Positions 33,026 through 44,560 are shown, counted from the stretch's first letter. The stretch is DNA of 64,000 nt from Ceratodon purpureus (GCA_014871385.1 CM026424.1:3847131-3911130); one strand, 5' to 3'. The notes: generated by a model not told the origin, from the letters alone. A program made the numbers and translations.

Positions 33026-34486
33026 ATGGTGCCAGGACAAGGCGATGCATCTGCGAGGCGACGTAGTTGCGGGAAGGCGACATGGATATCTGGGGACATG
33101 ATCAGAGTTCTTGCTGACTTGCAGGACTCCGGCATGATTTATTTCCAAGGGTCGCTCGCACGGTCAGAAGGCCACAACGATCACAAGTTTGGCACAGATG
33201 TGGAGTTGGTATGTTACTGTAGGATGTTTCTAGGAATCTGGTACGTGTGTAGTTCTGTTTTCGTCTTGATCCAAATTTGGTGCCACTCATCCGAAAGTGT
33301 GTTCTCACCTTATCCTCGATCTTCGATCTCTTGTAGGCACTGCCCCCTGCTTTCTTACGAGAGCATGGCGACAAGTTTGAAGACTATGTCGTTTTTTGGA
33401 CTCGATCTTCCACAAAACCATGGGTTGTTCAGGTCAGCATTTTTGAAGAGCCTGATGGCGCAGTAGATGTCAAGTTTGCCGATGGATGGGATGAGTTTGC
33501 TGCTGACAATCGCCTCAAGCCAGGCGATTCATTGATTTTCGTTCTGAATGTGCCACAACCCGAGTTTATGGTCTACATCTTTCAAGGAACTGGCATGTCT
33601 TCTCGAGCATCGGCCAGAAACACTGATAATCGCACGAGATTATCAAAGCAGACATGGAGGAGCTTATCTGATGGACACAGAAAAGACCGGCAGAAGAACG
33701 GCAGAAAGACAGGGGGTCTGTTGATTGGAAAGAAGGCAGTTCAAGAGGTAACTAACTCTGCCCATCATGCCCTCCATCTCTCTAAACTGAGCAACAAATC
33801 TTCTTTCATTTCCTTTTCAAGTCCAAGTTTACTCGTTGGACTGTAGAATCTTTGAACTTTTCGCAATGATTCACAAGTTCATCTTTCGTCTTACAGTGCT
33901 TGCAAAGTGCAGACTCGGCAGCGAAACCTTGGAGCTAGTTTCGTCGACAAAGAATATAAGACAAACTTCTTTCCTCACTTCGAGAAACGAATCACGGCTA
34001 CTGACTTGAAACAGCATTCTATTGTAAGCTTAATTCTGTCCGTTTCGAATACTGTCTTGATCTCAATGTTGCACAGAGACGAGCTAGGTTGCAGATGGTA
34101 TGACAGAAAAATTCGAGCCCTAGCAGGCCACGTCAACATACTCAAGATTCACTAATTCCATTGTTTGAAACGCCTGCATTGATGACAGTCTCGTTTATAT
34201 GTCGATGTTTATGGAGTGGATTTGGATTCTGCAGGAAGTTCCTGCTAGCTTTGTCAGGTCACATGGCAAGAAGTTGAATCCAGCTGAAGTCAAAGTCCAA
34301 GGAATCCACCACGAGTCTCCGGTTCGAACTGGAAGACTCTGTTGGGACGAGCAGTTTGAGGCTGCGACGAGGGTCTTTTTGCGGGCTGGGTGGAGCAATT
34401 TTATGATGGAGAATAGACTACACAAGGGGCAAGAGCTTCGCTTCCCAATGACTGCTGCTTCGTTCTTTATTGTTCGAGAAGTTTGA
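33026..34486 (+). CDS. Double B3-domain protein 1, 318 aa
   Basis: Exons 33026-33208, 33337-33747, 33913-34023, 34235-34486, all joined at phase 0. The start is the Met of MVPG, matching MAPG in the other four genes; in-frame Mets upstream (from 32963) are less likely. Residues 1-61 form the shared N-terminal module (W.SGD...VL.DLQ.SG.IYF). The first B3 domain follows (FLREHGDKFEDYVVFWTRSS, FADGWDEFAADNRL, GDSLIFVL, VYIFQGT), then a basic linker, a short exon 3, and a second B3 domain (EVPASFVRSHGKKL, VFLRAGWSNFMMENRL, GQELRF). B3 domains bind DNA; in REM-type plant proteins several copies are usual, so a nuclear DNA-binding role is inferred. Its exon 3 is 75 nt shorter than the matching exon in gene 3 with frame kept. 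Most diverged first B3 of the five. Confidence 0.87.
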
Positions 34487-35554
34487 GCAAACTGTGCCCT
34501 CTCACAAGAGTTAGAACTACGTCAGATTTTTGAATTTCACCGTATGCTGTAAATATGCCATGGTGGTAAGAAGACTAAAGAACGCTCTACAAATTTATGG
34601 ACGACCAATACTGTGAGTGATTACACTTGAGTGTCGCAAGTCGATTGAAATTAACAGACTTCTGGTTTTGATTACTAGCGAAACATCCTTTTTGTAAACT
34701 TTCTGGATATATCTCAATTATGGATTGTTTGAGTTCTTATATGATTCGGTTCTTTCAGCATATTACGTATAGTGCTGCATATTTCTGGTTATGATCGGAA
34801 GCAGCTCGTGGAATTTTTTGTATAGATCATCATACTCAAACTGATTGTTATCAAATATGTGATACTTTGAGTATCAACTTTGACTCAATCATCCTCAGCA
34901 CATGTAGAGTGTAGAGTTTATTCAGTACTTGCGGATTTGCTGACCAAGACGACTTTCGGAAATCTCCTGCACTTCCCACAGCTCGAGTAGCGGCAATTTG
35001 ATTACATAGGAGAGAATCGAGATCCTTATGCCACAAGAATTGAACCCAGTTCCTGTTTTAGGTGATACATAAAACTTTTGAGATTCCACATGGAGCTTCA
35101 CATTACAGCAGGATTTTTTTTAAATGAGGTTCTACTTAATGGGAGTTGCCAATCCATACTTCCTCCAGCTCTGTAAATATGAAATTTGACCTGCCCTCGA
35201 AGAGCGTAAAATTCTGGATTCGAACGTTTGAAGGAATTTGACAGAAAGGATTGAAAGAATGACTTGAGATAGCCATCAACAGAATTCGGTGCTGTTCAGA
35301 TATTTGAGTCCTACATTGCTCTGAGCGCTCTAAACTGTAAACAGCGAGGAAAGTTGAAGATTCAAATGGATTATGGACAAAAAACAATTTTGCAGTGTTA
35401 ACAAATGCACGACCAGATAGTACTATATTCATGGCCATCTCCACTCTTCATTGTCCATCATCAGTATCATGCCAATCTAAGCGCCGCCATGCTGATTCGA
35501 ATTTCAATCTCCCAAAGTATATGACACTCATTTCTCATCAACCCTCCAGGACAG
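34487..35554. other. Spacer between B3 genes 1 and 2
   Basis: The first 350 bp match the sequence following gene 3's last exon (40646-40868). No gene recognised in the remainder. Confidence 0.5.
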
Positions 35555-35753
35555 TTTTAATCACTTCACTTAAACTCAAGCTCTCACTTCCGAAATCATG
35601 ACTCGGACAACCATGATATTATCATCAGATTTCATACAATAATACCCCTACTCCCTAAAAACGGAGACTGCCATACATGTTGATCGATTTCCTCTTGTAT
35701 GAAGACATTCAACGCAGCTTCACTTTGACACACCGAGCTCTAGTGATGCGAAG
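35555..35753 (+). promoter_or_regulatory. Shared B3-cluster upstream block, gene 2
   Basis: TTTTAATCACTTCACTT, then CTCACTTCC, AATCATGACT, CATGATATTATCATCAGA, AATACCCCTACTCCCTA and CTTGTATGAAGACATTC lead to the ATG at 35754. The same order of words precedes gene 3 and, less strictly, genes 4 and 5. ATAC-rich words at about 35634-35645 may serve as the TATA region. Confidence 0.6.
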
Positions 35754-37575
35754 ATGGCCCCAGGAGACGGTGATGTGTCGATGGCCAGGGAATTGCATTC
35801 TAAGCCATGGAAAAGTGGGGACCTGAACCAAGTTCTTCAAGGATTAGAGGTTTCTGGGAGCGTTTACTTCCTCAAGACTCTTCGCCGGCCGCAGCCGAAC
35901 CTCAAGTTTGGTCAATGTGATCAGCTGGTATGCTTCCATTACCACTTCTCTATCTGTGTTGCTTCCAGACTTGTTTGATACCTTTGAGCTCTGTTTTTGT
36001 TGTTCCAATGATGATGATTTAGTAGAGTGGTCTGCACTTCGGTGTTTGAGATAGCATTCATCTGTGAGTTGTTCAGAGAAGGTTTAAGCTGCAGCTTGTA
36101 GGCCTTCGGCGCTTGTGACGTTGCGTCGCAATAGATGCTTCGACTTGATGAGAGTAGTACTAATATGTTTTGATTCAGATATTGCCGTTCTGTTTCATGA
36201 AAGAGCATGCTGAAATAATCGAAGAATGGGTCATCTTGCGAACTTTTTCATCCTCAAAACCTTGGAGAGTGAGGGTGCACGTTGACAGAAATTCAAGGGG
36301 ATCAGTCGAAGTTAGATTTGTGGGTGGATGGAGAGAGTTTGCTGCCGAGAATCGCCTCCGCGAAGGTGATTCGTTGATTTTCGTTCTCAAACTGGATGCC
36401 AGATCCGAGTTTGAAGTTTACATCTTTCGAGGAACTAGCGTGTCAGCCGCTAACTCTCAAGTTCCAGCTGGACAGTGGCCCATTTGGGAAAGAATGTCAG
36501 GTTGCAAGGTAGAGAAAGATGCCAAATTCTCAGGTAGATACACCTTGCGTTCAGTTGGTGATGGAAACATGAGAGGAGGAGGAGAAGTGTACACCGGAAA
36601 GAAGAGGAAAGTTGACGAGGTAATTTACTGATCCCATTGTCACTTACATTTCTAAATTGAACTAAACATCGTGTTCCATGAATTATTATTATCAATCTTC
36701 CAAGTCATTACCAGAGATGTACCCATTGATTGTTATATATATCGATTAGATTCTTGGCGCAAGGGCTCTCGAAATCATGTGTTAACTTGCATCATTCGGT
36801 AAAGCCCAACAGGAGGATCATAATATATAGTTGCACAGTCTGACTTCGAATCTGATCATGGCCAGGCACCTAGTTCCTGTTTTGACGATGAACATAGGAG
36901 CGGTCTCGAATCTGAGGCTTTCACAGGCTGTGAGTGCAAGAGATTTTCACCCCAACATGGCACAAATCCTCTTCCTAGCTTTCGCAGGCCAATCAAGTCC
37001 TTTGTCGTCAAAGACGGTCGCTTGGTGAGTTAAACAGCTAGTTCCGACATTTCAAAGCACTGAATATCAATGAGGCTTGCATATCACCTACTTTTCCATA
37101 CATGGTGGCGTTTGCTGGGTTGCAAGTCTCGTGCTTGACAGGTGATTTAACAGGATGATTTATAGCCGTAACAATTTGCAACTAAAGAGCTTACCTCTCT
37201 TATAACAGGCATAAACTTAAGTCAGGACACTATTTCGAATTTTTGAAACTCCAGCAATAACTCCTCTTTTGTGACCGATATTTATGACTTGTGTAATTGA
37301 TTTGTATGCAGGAAATTCCTGCAAGCTTTGTTAGAATGCATGGCATGCGGCTTCAAGATGATGTAAAATTGCAGGGAATTCATCAAGAGTCCCCAGTTTA
37401 TAGTGTGACACTAGGCTCCCGGATAAAGCAGCGTACTAGCAACGAACGGAGGCTCTTTTTCCAAACTGGATGGAAAACGTTTTTGAACGCAAATGGCCTC
37501 CAGGAAGGTCAAGAGCTTAACTTCACGCTCACTGCTGATTCGTTCTTTACCGTTAGAGTTGTTCAAGGAACCTGA
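35754..37575 (+). CDS. Double B3-domain protein 2, 354 aa
   Basis: Exons 35754-35927, 36179-36619, 36839-37024, 37312-37575, all phase 0. Residues 1-58 are the shared N-terminal module (MAPGDGDVSMARELHSKPWK, LQGLEVSGSVYFL). First B3 domain 59 to about 160 (FMKEHAEIIEEW, KPWRVRVHV, FVGGWREFAAENRL, GDSLIFVL, VYIFRGT), then a basic tail GKKRKVDE that looks like a nuclear localisation signal. Exon 3 (206-267) is a linker with a Ser-Phe-Arg-Arg-Pro segment. Second B3 domain 268-354 (EIPASFVRMHGMRL, LFFQTGWKTFLNANGL, GQELNFTL). The frame choice for exon 3 is confirmed by alignment with gene 5 (SEA.TG.E.K....QHGTN..PSF). A DNA-binding regulator is inferred from domains only; subfamily within REM/RAV/ABI3-type B3 proteins is not resolved. 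Confidence 0.87.
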
Positions 37576-38390
37576 AACTCATCAGTCCGAACGACTTCAA
37601 AAGATTTCCTTCCTGAAGGTGGATTCTGAAAACTGATAAGGAAGAATCCAGGTCTTCAATCTCAAGTCCTTCAGACGATCCATTTCGGATGCTTTTTGTG
37701 AACGACCAATCTTGTATGTAATTGAAATGTTGACCTCAATTTCTCACATTCTAGGACTCTTATCCACAACCGTCTCTCTTGAGTTTCAAGACGTGCTCTG
37801 TGCAACATCTTCGATTTTAGATGATACTATTGTCCATTCGTGGATGAAACGTACATCCTATCTTAAATATTGTGTTCTCATGAATTAGGATTTTCCAACA
37901 TTCCAAAAAACAACCAGGAAAGACAGAAGTATGAAGTATGCGTTCCTGGCCTGAACTGGGCTCTCCAGTGCCCATCCCCTCACCTTCAGTGAAGCGAAGT
38001 CGATTCAAGTTCCCTCTTGATCGTAAAATCTACCACCATCACTACCCAGTGTACCATCCAGCACAGCTTCAATTGCCTCACTTACTTTCAAGCACTCATT
38101 CCCGCATTCATGACTTCGGAAAGGTGCACAATTATAGCATGTTGTGAAATACGAGTTATTGAACAGCCTAATAGAATGCCTCAGACCTAGTGCTCTACCC
38201 CCACACCTTCAATAAGCCCATTGCCAAATTATAGACTACGTACTCTATGAGTGTTCGATGATCAATCCTCGGCCTGTATGATGATATTGAACGCAGCTTC
38301 ACATTGGCACTCCGAGCTAAGTATTACAGCAACATCAATGGCCAGTTGTTTGCAAATTTAAAGGCCATGGATAATCATAGTTTTAATCAC
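37576..38390. other. Spacer between B3 genes 2 and 3
   Basis: Its first 280 bp match 41120-41420, the sequence after the relic last exon behind gene 3, showing that genes 2 and 3 were once complete tandem copies. No gene recognised in the rest. Confidence 0.6.
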
Positions 38391-38600
38391 TTCACTTGAG
38401 CTCTCACTTCCAAAATCATGACTCCATCAAGCCATGATATTGTCATCAGACCTATTGATTTCATACTATAATACCCCTACTCCCTAGAAACGGCGGCTGC
38501 CAAAAGATTACATACATGAGGAGTCTTCTTGATCAATCCTCTTGTATGAAGACATTCAACGCAGCTTCACTTTGACACACGGAGCTCTAGTGATGCGAAG
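38391..38600 (+). promoter_or_regulatory. Shared B3-cluster upstream block, gene 3
   Basis: TTTTAATCACTTCACTTGAG, CTCACTTCC, AATCATGACT, CATGATATTGTCATCAGA, ATAATACCCCTACTCCCTAG and CTTGTATGAAGACATTC run up to the ATG at 38601, nearly the same as upstream of gene 2 but with a small insertion (near ACATGAGGAG). Confidence 0.6.
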
Positions 38601-40645
38601 ATGGCCCCAGGAGACGGTGATGTGTCGATGGCCAGGGATTTGCATTCCAAGCCATGGAAAAGTGAGAACCTGAACCAAGTTCTTCAAGGATTAGAGGTTT
38701 CTGGGAGCGTTTATTTCCTCAAGACTCTTCGCCGGCCGCAACCGAACCTCAAGTTTGGTTATTGTAATCAGCTGGTATGCTTCCATTACCACTTCTCTAT
38801 CTGTGTTGCTTCCAGACTTGTGTGATATCTTTGAGCTCTGTTTTTGTCGTTCCATTGATGATAATTGAGTGGAGTGGTCTGCACTTCGGTGTTTGAGATA
38901 GCATTAACCTGTAAGTTGTTCAGAGAAGGTTTAAGCTGCAGCTTGTAGGCCTTCGGCGCTTGTGACGTTGCATCCCAATAGATGCTTCGACTTGATGAGA
39001 GTACTTTGTTTTGATTCAGATATTGCCGATGTGTTTCATAAAAGAGCATGCTGAAAAATTCAGAGAATGGGTCATCTTACGAACTTTTTCATCCTCAAAA
39101 GCTTGGAGAGTGAGGGCCTGCGTTTACAATAAACCAAGTGGATCATTTGAAGTCAGATTTGTGGGTGGATGGAGAGAGTTTGCTGCCGAGAATCGCCTCA
39201 GCGAAGGTGATTCGTTGATTTTCGTTCTTAAACTGGATGCGAGATCCGAGTTTGAAGTTTACATCTTTCGAGGAACTAGCGTGTCAGCCGCTAACTCTCA
39301 AGTTCCAGCTAGACAGTGGTCCATTTGGAAAAGAATGTCAGGTTGCAAGGTAGAGAAAGATGCCAAATTCTCAGGTAGATACACCTTGCGTTCAGTTGGT
39401 GATGGAAACATGAGAGAAGGAGGAGAACTGTACACCGGAAAGAAGAGGAAAGTTGACGAGGTAATTTACCAATCCAATTTTCACTTAGATTTCTTTGAAC
39501 TAAACATCGTTAACTCCAAGAATTATTATTATCAATCTTCCAAGTCATTAGCAGAGATGTACCCATTGATTGTTATATAAATCGGTTAGATTCTTGCAAG
39601 GGCTTTCGAAATCATGTGTTAACTTGCATCATTCGGTAAAGCCCAACAGGAGGATAGTTGCACTGACTTCGAATCTGATCATGGCCAGGCACCTAGGAGC
39701 GGTGTAGAATCTGAGGTTTTTACAGGCAGTGAGTGCAAGGGTTTTGCATCCCGACATCGCGCAAATTCTCTGCCAAGCTTCTGCAAGCCAATCAAGTCCT
39801 GCGACGGTCGCTTGGTGAGTTAAATTCTTTCGAACATTTCAAAGCACTGAACTATGACTATCATATTAACGAGGCTCGCAAATCATTTACTTTTCCTTTG
39901 AATCATGTCCAAGTTTACTCGTTGGACTGTAGAATGTTTGAGCTTTTCCAATGATTCACAAGTTCATCTTTCGTCTTACAGTGCTTGCAAAGTGCAGACT
40001 CGGCAGCAAAACCTTGGAGCTAGTTTCGTCGATGAAGAATATGATGGACAAAATGTGGTTGGTAGTTCCTCTGAGGATGACAAATGCAGTGAGCCCAACG
40101 AGTTAGCATTCCAACATGGCGCAAACTTCTTTCCTCACTTCGAGAAACGGATCACGGCTACTGACTTGAAACATCATGCTATTGTAAGCTTAATTCTGTC
40201 CGTTTCGAATACTGTCTTGATCTCAATGTTACACAAAGATTAGTTAGGTTGCAGATGGTATGACAGAAAATTCGAGTCCTAGCAGGCAACGTCAACATAC
40301 TCAAGAGTCACTAATTCCATTGTTTGAAACGCCAGCATTGACGACAATCTCGTTTATATGTCGATGTTTATCTAGTGGATTTGGATTCTGCAGGAAGTTC
40401 CTGCTAGCTTTGTCAAGACGCATGGCATGAAGCTAAATCAAGCTGAAGTTAAAGTCCAAGGAATCCACCACGAGTCACCGGTTCGAATTGTAAGACTTTC
40501 TTGGAAAGAGCAGTTTGAGGCTGCGACGAGGCTCTTTTTGCGGGCTGGGTGGAGCAATTTTATGAAGGAGAATGGCCTACACAAGGGGCAAGAGCTTCGC
40601 TTCACACTGACTGCTGCTTCGTTCTTTGTTGTTCGAGAAGTTTGA
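38601..40645 (+). CDS. Double B3-domain protein 3 (chimeric paralogue), 350 aa
   Basis: Exons 38601-38774, 39020-39460, 39998-40183, 40394-40645, all phase 0. Exons 1-2 and the introns around them are near-identical to gene 2 (MAPGDGDVSMARDLHSKPWK; FVGGWREFAAENRL; GKKRKVDE). Exons 3-4 and their introns are instead near-identical to gene 1 (ACTCGGCAGCAAAACC; EVPASFVKTHGMKLNQAE; FLRAGWSNFMKENGL). The switch falls in the intron near 39895-39905. A gene-2-type exon 3 survives unspliced-looking inside this intron (39665-39814), and the gene-2-type last exon lies decayed at 40870-41118. The encoded protein is complete: N-module 1-58, B3 59-160, linker, B3 268-350. If the extra exon were spliced in, the protein would be 400 aa. 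Role inferred as for the other B3 genes. Confidence 0.85.
39665..39814 (+). pseudogene. Relic (or alternative) exon 3 inside B3 gene 3
   Basis: Fifty open codons (DFESDHGQAPRSGVESEVFT and onward to the donor CGCTTG then GTGAGT) matching exon 3 of gene 2 with a 30-bp in-frame deletion. The acceptor has changed: gene 2 reads GCACAG then TCTGAC, here GCACTGAC, so the AG is lost. With no acceptor it is probably skipped, but the open frame and good donor leave room for use from another acceptor. Confidence 0.7.
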
Positions 40646-40869
40646 GCAGACTGTGCCCTATACGAGTTGGAACTACGCCATCAGATTTTTGAATTTCACT
40701 GTATGCTGTAAATATGCCATGGTGGTAGGAAGACTAAAGAACGCGCTACAAATTTATGGACAACCAATACGGCTTCGAGGGAAATTATCGGACTTCTAGT
40801 TTTACTTAGCATAACATCGTTTTGATAAACTTTCTGGATGCATTTTGGGTTGGTTGAATCCTTATGTTA

Positions 40870-41118
40870 GAAGTTCCTGCAAGCTATGTGAGAACGCATG
40901 GCATGCGGCTGCAAGCTGATGTACGAGAGCAGGGAAATCATCAAGAGCCCCCAGTTCAAAGTGTGGCACTCTCCTGGAATATTGAGCGGCGTTGAAACGA
41001 GACAATCCACCATTTCCAAGCTGGGTGGCGAATTTAGTTTTAGGCTAATGGCATCCAGGAAGGTCAGGCGCTTAAGTTAACGCTCACTGCTGATTCGTTC
41101 TTCAGGGAACCAGTAACT
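40870..41118 (+). pseudogene. Decayed gene-2-type last B3 exon
   Basis: EVPASYVRTHGMRLQADV can be read from 40868 (TAG acceptor then AAGTTCCTGC), matching gene 2's exon 4. The frame soon meets a stop after NIERR and others later, and the C-terminal words (GQALKLTLTADSFF) are partly kept. The sequence after it matches the 3' flank of gene 2 for about 300 bp. This is the displaced original last exon of gene 3. Confidence 0.85.
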
Positions 41119-41454
41119 CAGTTCACTAATGACTTCTTAAGTTTTCCTTTCTTCAGGCGGCTTCTGAAATCTGATAAGGAAGAAGCCAGGTCTTGAGTCC
41201 CAAGTCCTTCAGACGATCCATGTCGGATGCTTTTAGTGAACGATCAAACTTGTGTGTTATTGAACTGTCAATCTTAATTTTTCACGTTCTAGGACTCTTA
41301 TCCACAACCGTTTCCCTTGAGATGGTTCAAGACGTGCTGTGTGCAACATCTTCGATTTTATATGAAACTAGTGTCCATTCGTGGATGAATCGGAAATCCT
41401 ATCTAAAATATAGATCTAAATGTGGGAATATTTGGCTTCGCAATAGTAGATTCT

Positions 41455-41508
41455 GAGCTTCAGTTCACTCTCATTTCTTATTCATTCTTTGCCGTCAGAG
41501 TTGTTTGA
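41455..41508 (+). pseudogene. Tail end of a lost B3 gene
   Basis: Eighteen codons, ELQFTLISYSFFAVRVV plus stop, match the C-terminus of gene 4 (ELQFTLIADSFFAVREY). The following 320 bp match the 3' flank of gene 4 (for example CAAAATTTTACCCTTC and GTTTGAACC.TGC.ATGGTGC). Everything upstream of these codons is missing, so at least one further B3 gene was largely deleted here. Confidence 0.75.
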
Positions 41509-41829
41509 GGAACCAGTTATAATTTAGTCCCAACGAGTTCAAAATTTTACCCTTCAGTGGCTTCTGATATCAGGCCTGAAGGAAGACGTATTCGGCACCA
41601 ACTCTTGCAGATTGCAACCAAGATGTTTTGTGGAAAACCAACCTTCAAGTATAAATTATGAAAATCTCATTCATGTTCTAGACCTCGTGTCTACGATTGT
41701 TGCCATTGCAAATGTTGAGTTTCAAGAAGCTCTATGAGCAACATCGTCACTTCAAACTCAAATTATGTACATAACTGTTTTGAACCATGCAATGGTGCTT
41801 GTGATGTCGACAAATTGATCTTTAGAGCT

Positions 41830-42406
41830 TTAAGTCGTAAAGTTAGGCCTTTAAGCTTTGCACATCTTTGCTCAATGGGTTCTGTCTGCAATTTATTAGA
41901 ATAATTGTTCTACAGAACACACTCAAAGTGGCTACTTTTGATTGGATTCAATGCAGCACACAGCTTATTTCTAGCAATGCATTGCAGAATGAATCGACCA
42001 ATTTGAGTATAGGACGCACCTAATATGCCTGATTAAACATCTATTGTATAAATCCCAAAAAAACACTCTCAAATTGATGATACATACCAAGGATTGACAA
42101 ATCATTTCAAATTGGGTGCAGTGCTAACCAAGTGACAGAAACTGGAAAAAAGCACTCGATTTTAGAAAAGTATGGCTAGGCTGTAAAGAGTTAACCATCG
42201 ATTCAATTGGTACTGGAGGCCCACTGTTGTTCCAAGCATGGAAAGGAATTTACCCAAGTTTGCTACTCAGTCTCTCTTACATCGCATCTCCATCAGTGAG
42301 TGATCCTGACTAAAATTTCCCAGGAAATACAAAATCATGAGTGACTTGGAAATGTTGCAAGTGGAACACAGTCCTAATCTGTAATAGTACTGAAATCATG
42401 GGCACC
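41830..42406. other. Spacer upstream of B3 gene 4
   Basis: No gene or element recognised. Confidence 0.5.
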
Positions 42407-42700
42407 AATCACCTCACTTTAATTCACTCTCACTTCCCTAATTATAATGACTTGATCACTTTAATTCACTCTCACTTCCCTAATAATGACTTGAGCATAC
42501 TACACCATCATCCCAAATAGCATCATACCAGCCTTTGGGACTCTAGCCTTTGTCCCTGATCCTCATACCTACAATTTGCCCTCCCCTCCCTAGAAACACA
42601 CATTGCTTACATATTTTCTCTCGGAGTCTTCAGTCATACAATCTCTTGTATGGTTACATTGAACGCAGCTTTGCATTAACAGAGCTTAAGTGTTGCAGTA
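42407..42700 (+). promoter_or_regulatory. Shared B3-cluster upstream block, gene 4
   Basis: CAATCACCTCACTTTAATTC, CTCACTTCC, TAATGACTTGA and, nearer the start, CTCCCTAGAAAC, CTTGTATGG and TTGAACGCAGC keep the order seen before genes 2 and 3. The distal box is doubled here (42415-42456 and 42457-42495). Confidence 0.55.
42415..42495 (+). repeat. Tandem duplication of the distal promoter box, about 42 bp
   Basis: CACTTTAATTCACTCTCACT and the next 20 bases occur twice in a row, the second copy lacking three bases. The duplicated unit contains the box conserved upstream of the other B3 genes. Confidence 0.9.
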
Positions 42701-44560
42701 ATGGCACCAGGAAACGGTGATGCATCAGCGGCAAGCTATTTGCAGAAGTTATGGAAAGCTGGGGATCTCAGCAAAGTGCTTCTGTGTTTACAAGCTTCTA
42801 AGAGCATTCATTTTCACAAGGAACTAAAATTCTATCAAGGCGTGCAGCTGGTATGCTCCTGATGCCAATTATTAGCCTAGGTTGTGTTTAGATCAGTTTG
42901 ATAAGCGTGCCTTGGTTTTTTAGTCTTACATTCACTGTAGAGCTGAGTGGAATGGTGCTCACTTGAGCATTTGGAGTTGCTGTATCGCATGAGTCTAGAA
43001 GTTATGCGGTACTTTTAGAAGTATTTGTTAATATGCAGGTTTGTGGGCCTTAGCTTGGAAACATCATGTGGTATGCAATGTCTCAAGGCTTGATAAGTAA
43101 TTTGTTTTCTCTCAGTCACTGCCGGTGTGGTTCATTAAAGAGCATGCTTACGATTTCGAAGAATGGGCCATTCTTCGAACTCCGTCATCTTCGAAACCTT
43201 GGAGAGTGCGGGTTGGAGCTTACAGGACGACACCGGGTGGAAGTCCTCAAGTCAGATTTGTTGGTGGATGGAAACAATTTTCTACGGAGAATCGCCTCAA
43301 ACGAGGTGATTCGTTGGTTTTTGTTCTCAACGTGGATGCAAGATCCCAGTTTCAAGTGTACATCTTTCGAGGAACAGGAACAGGAAGGACAGCGGACCGT
43401 GATTGCCGAACTCCAGATACAAATGAATCAGACAACAACAATGGAGCAAGAATTTCTGGAGGGATAGAGATAGGCGTTCATGCTAGAAGACACAACTTGC
43501 GTTCGGCTGGTGATGGAATCACGAGGAAAACAGGGGATCGGCTTGTCGGAAAGAAGAAGAAAGTTGAAGAGGGAATCAACGTACTGATCCAGTTTTTGCT
43601 CACATTTCTTTGAACTGTATATATGTACAATCTCCTCAGTGCTGTACTAATCAATCTTCCCTTATGAACTGCAAGTCCAGGAGTACCTATCGAAGTAAAA
43701 ATTAGGAAGGTCACAGTTGCAAGGATCGGAACCTCAAATTATGTGTAAATGTCTTAGTAAGTGGTGTCGTTTGGAATGCGCAGCAAAACTTCGGAGATCG
43801 TTTGCCTGGCTTAAAATCCAGTGATTATTTTTCCCGAGAACCTAGTCCTGGCTATCGCGGTATAGAGAAGCAAGGTGCAGCATCTGAGGTTGTCACAGGC
43901 AGTCGGTGGAAGGGTTTTGCACCCAAGCATGGAGAAAAATTACTTCCAGGCCCGTTTCCAAGCTTCCGCAAACGATTAATAGCCCATACGAACAAGCGCT
44001 TGCACCATCTCATGGTGGGTTCAGTTCTACCCCTTCCAAACCTTGAATTATGCCATGACCTGTAAATCACCTTATTTTCGTATAATTCATACCTGATGAA
44101 CTTCGGATCTTGCAGCTGAAAAGAATTTCTTAGTTCTAACATACTACGTGATCACGGTGCACAAATTCTGAGAGAAGATGATTTGCAACCGAAAAATCCT
44201 TGAAATGCTTACTTCGTTGGCAGGCCTTCACTCAAGACTCAATGGTTCCAAATTTTGTTGGTTGGATTATCTTTGATGTGGATCTAAGTTTGGAACATCA
44301 TGCAGGAAGTTCCCGCAAGCTTTGTGAAGATGCATGGCATGCCTCAGCAGCTTCAAGATGATGTTATTCTGCAGGGTATTCATCAAGACTCCCCTGTTCG
44401 AATTGTGACATGCCATTGGCAAAGGCAGGATGCAAAGACGTTGAGGCTGTATTTCAAGGCCGGGTGGCCTGAATTTGCGGAGGAGAATGGCTTGAAGGTC
44501 GGTCAGGAGCTTCAGTTCACGCTCATTGCTGACTCTTTCTTTGCCGTCAGAGAATATTGA
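42701..44560 (+). CDS. Double B3-domain protein 4, 366 aa
   Basis: Exons 42701-42850, 43116-43580, 43784-44014, 44306-44560, phase 0 throughout. N-module 1-50 is the shortest (MAPGNGDASAASYLQKLWKA). First B3 from 51 (FIKEHAYDFEEW, KPWRVRVGAY, FVGGWKQFSTENRL, GDSLVFVL, VYIFRGT). The exon 2 donor used by the others is gone (GAAGAG then GGAATC), and the next usable donor adds three codons (GIN) before GTACTG. Exon 3 encodes a 77-residue linker with a PSFRKRL basic patch. Second B3 283-366 (EVPASFVKMHGM, LYFKAGWPEFAEENGL, GQELQF). Inferred nuclear DNA-binding protein. Confidence 0.85.

Noticed and set aside
36831-37028. A 65-codon frame giving a different translation of B3 gene 2 exon 3
   Set aside because: The frame chosen instead (SEAFTGCECKRF...QHGTN) aligns with gene 5 and keeps phase 0 at both ends.
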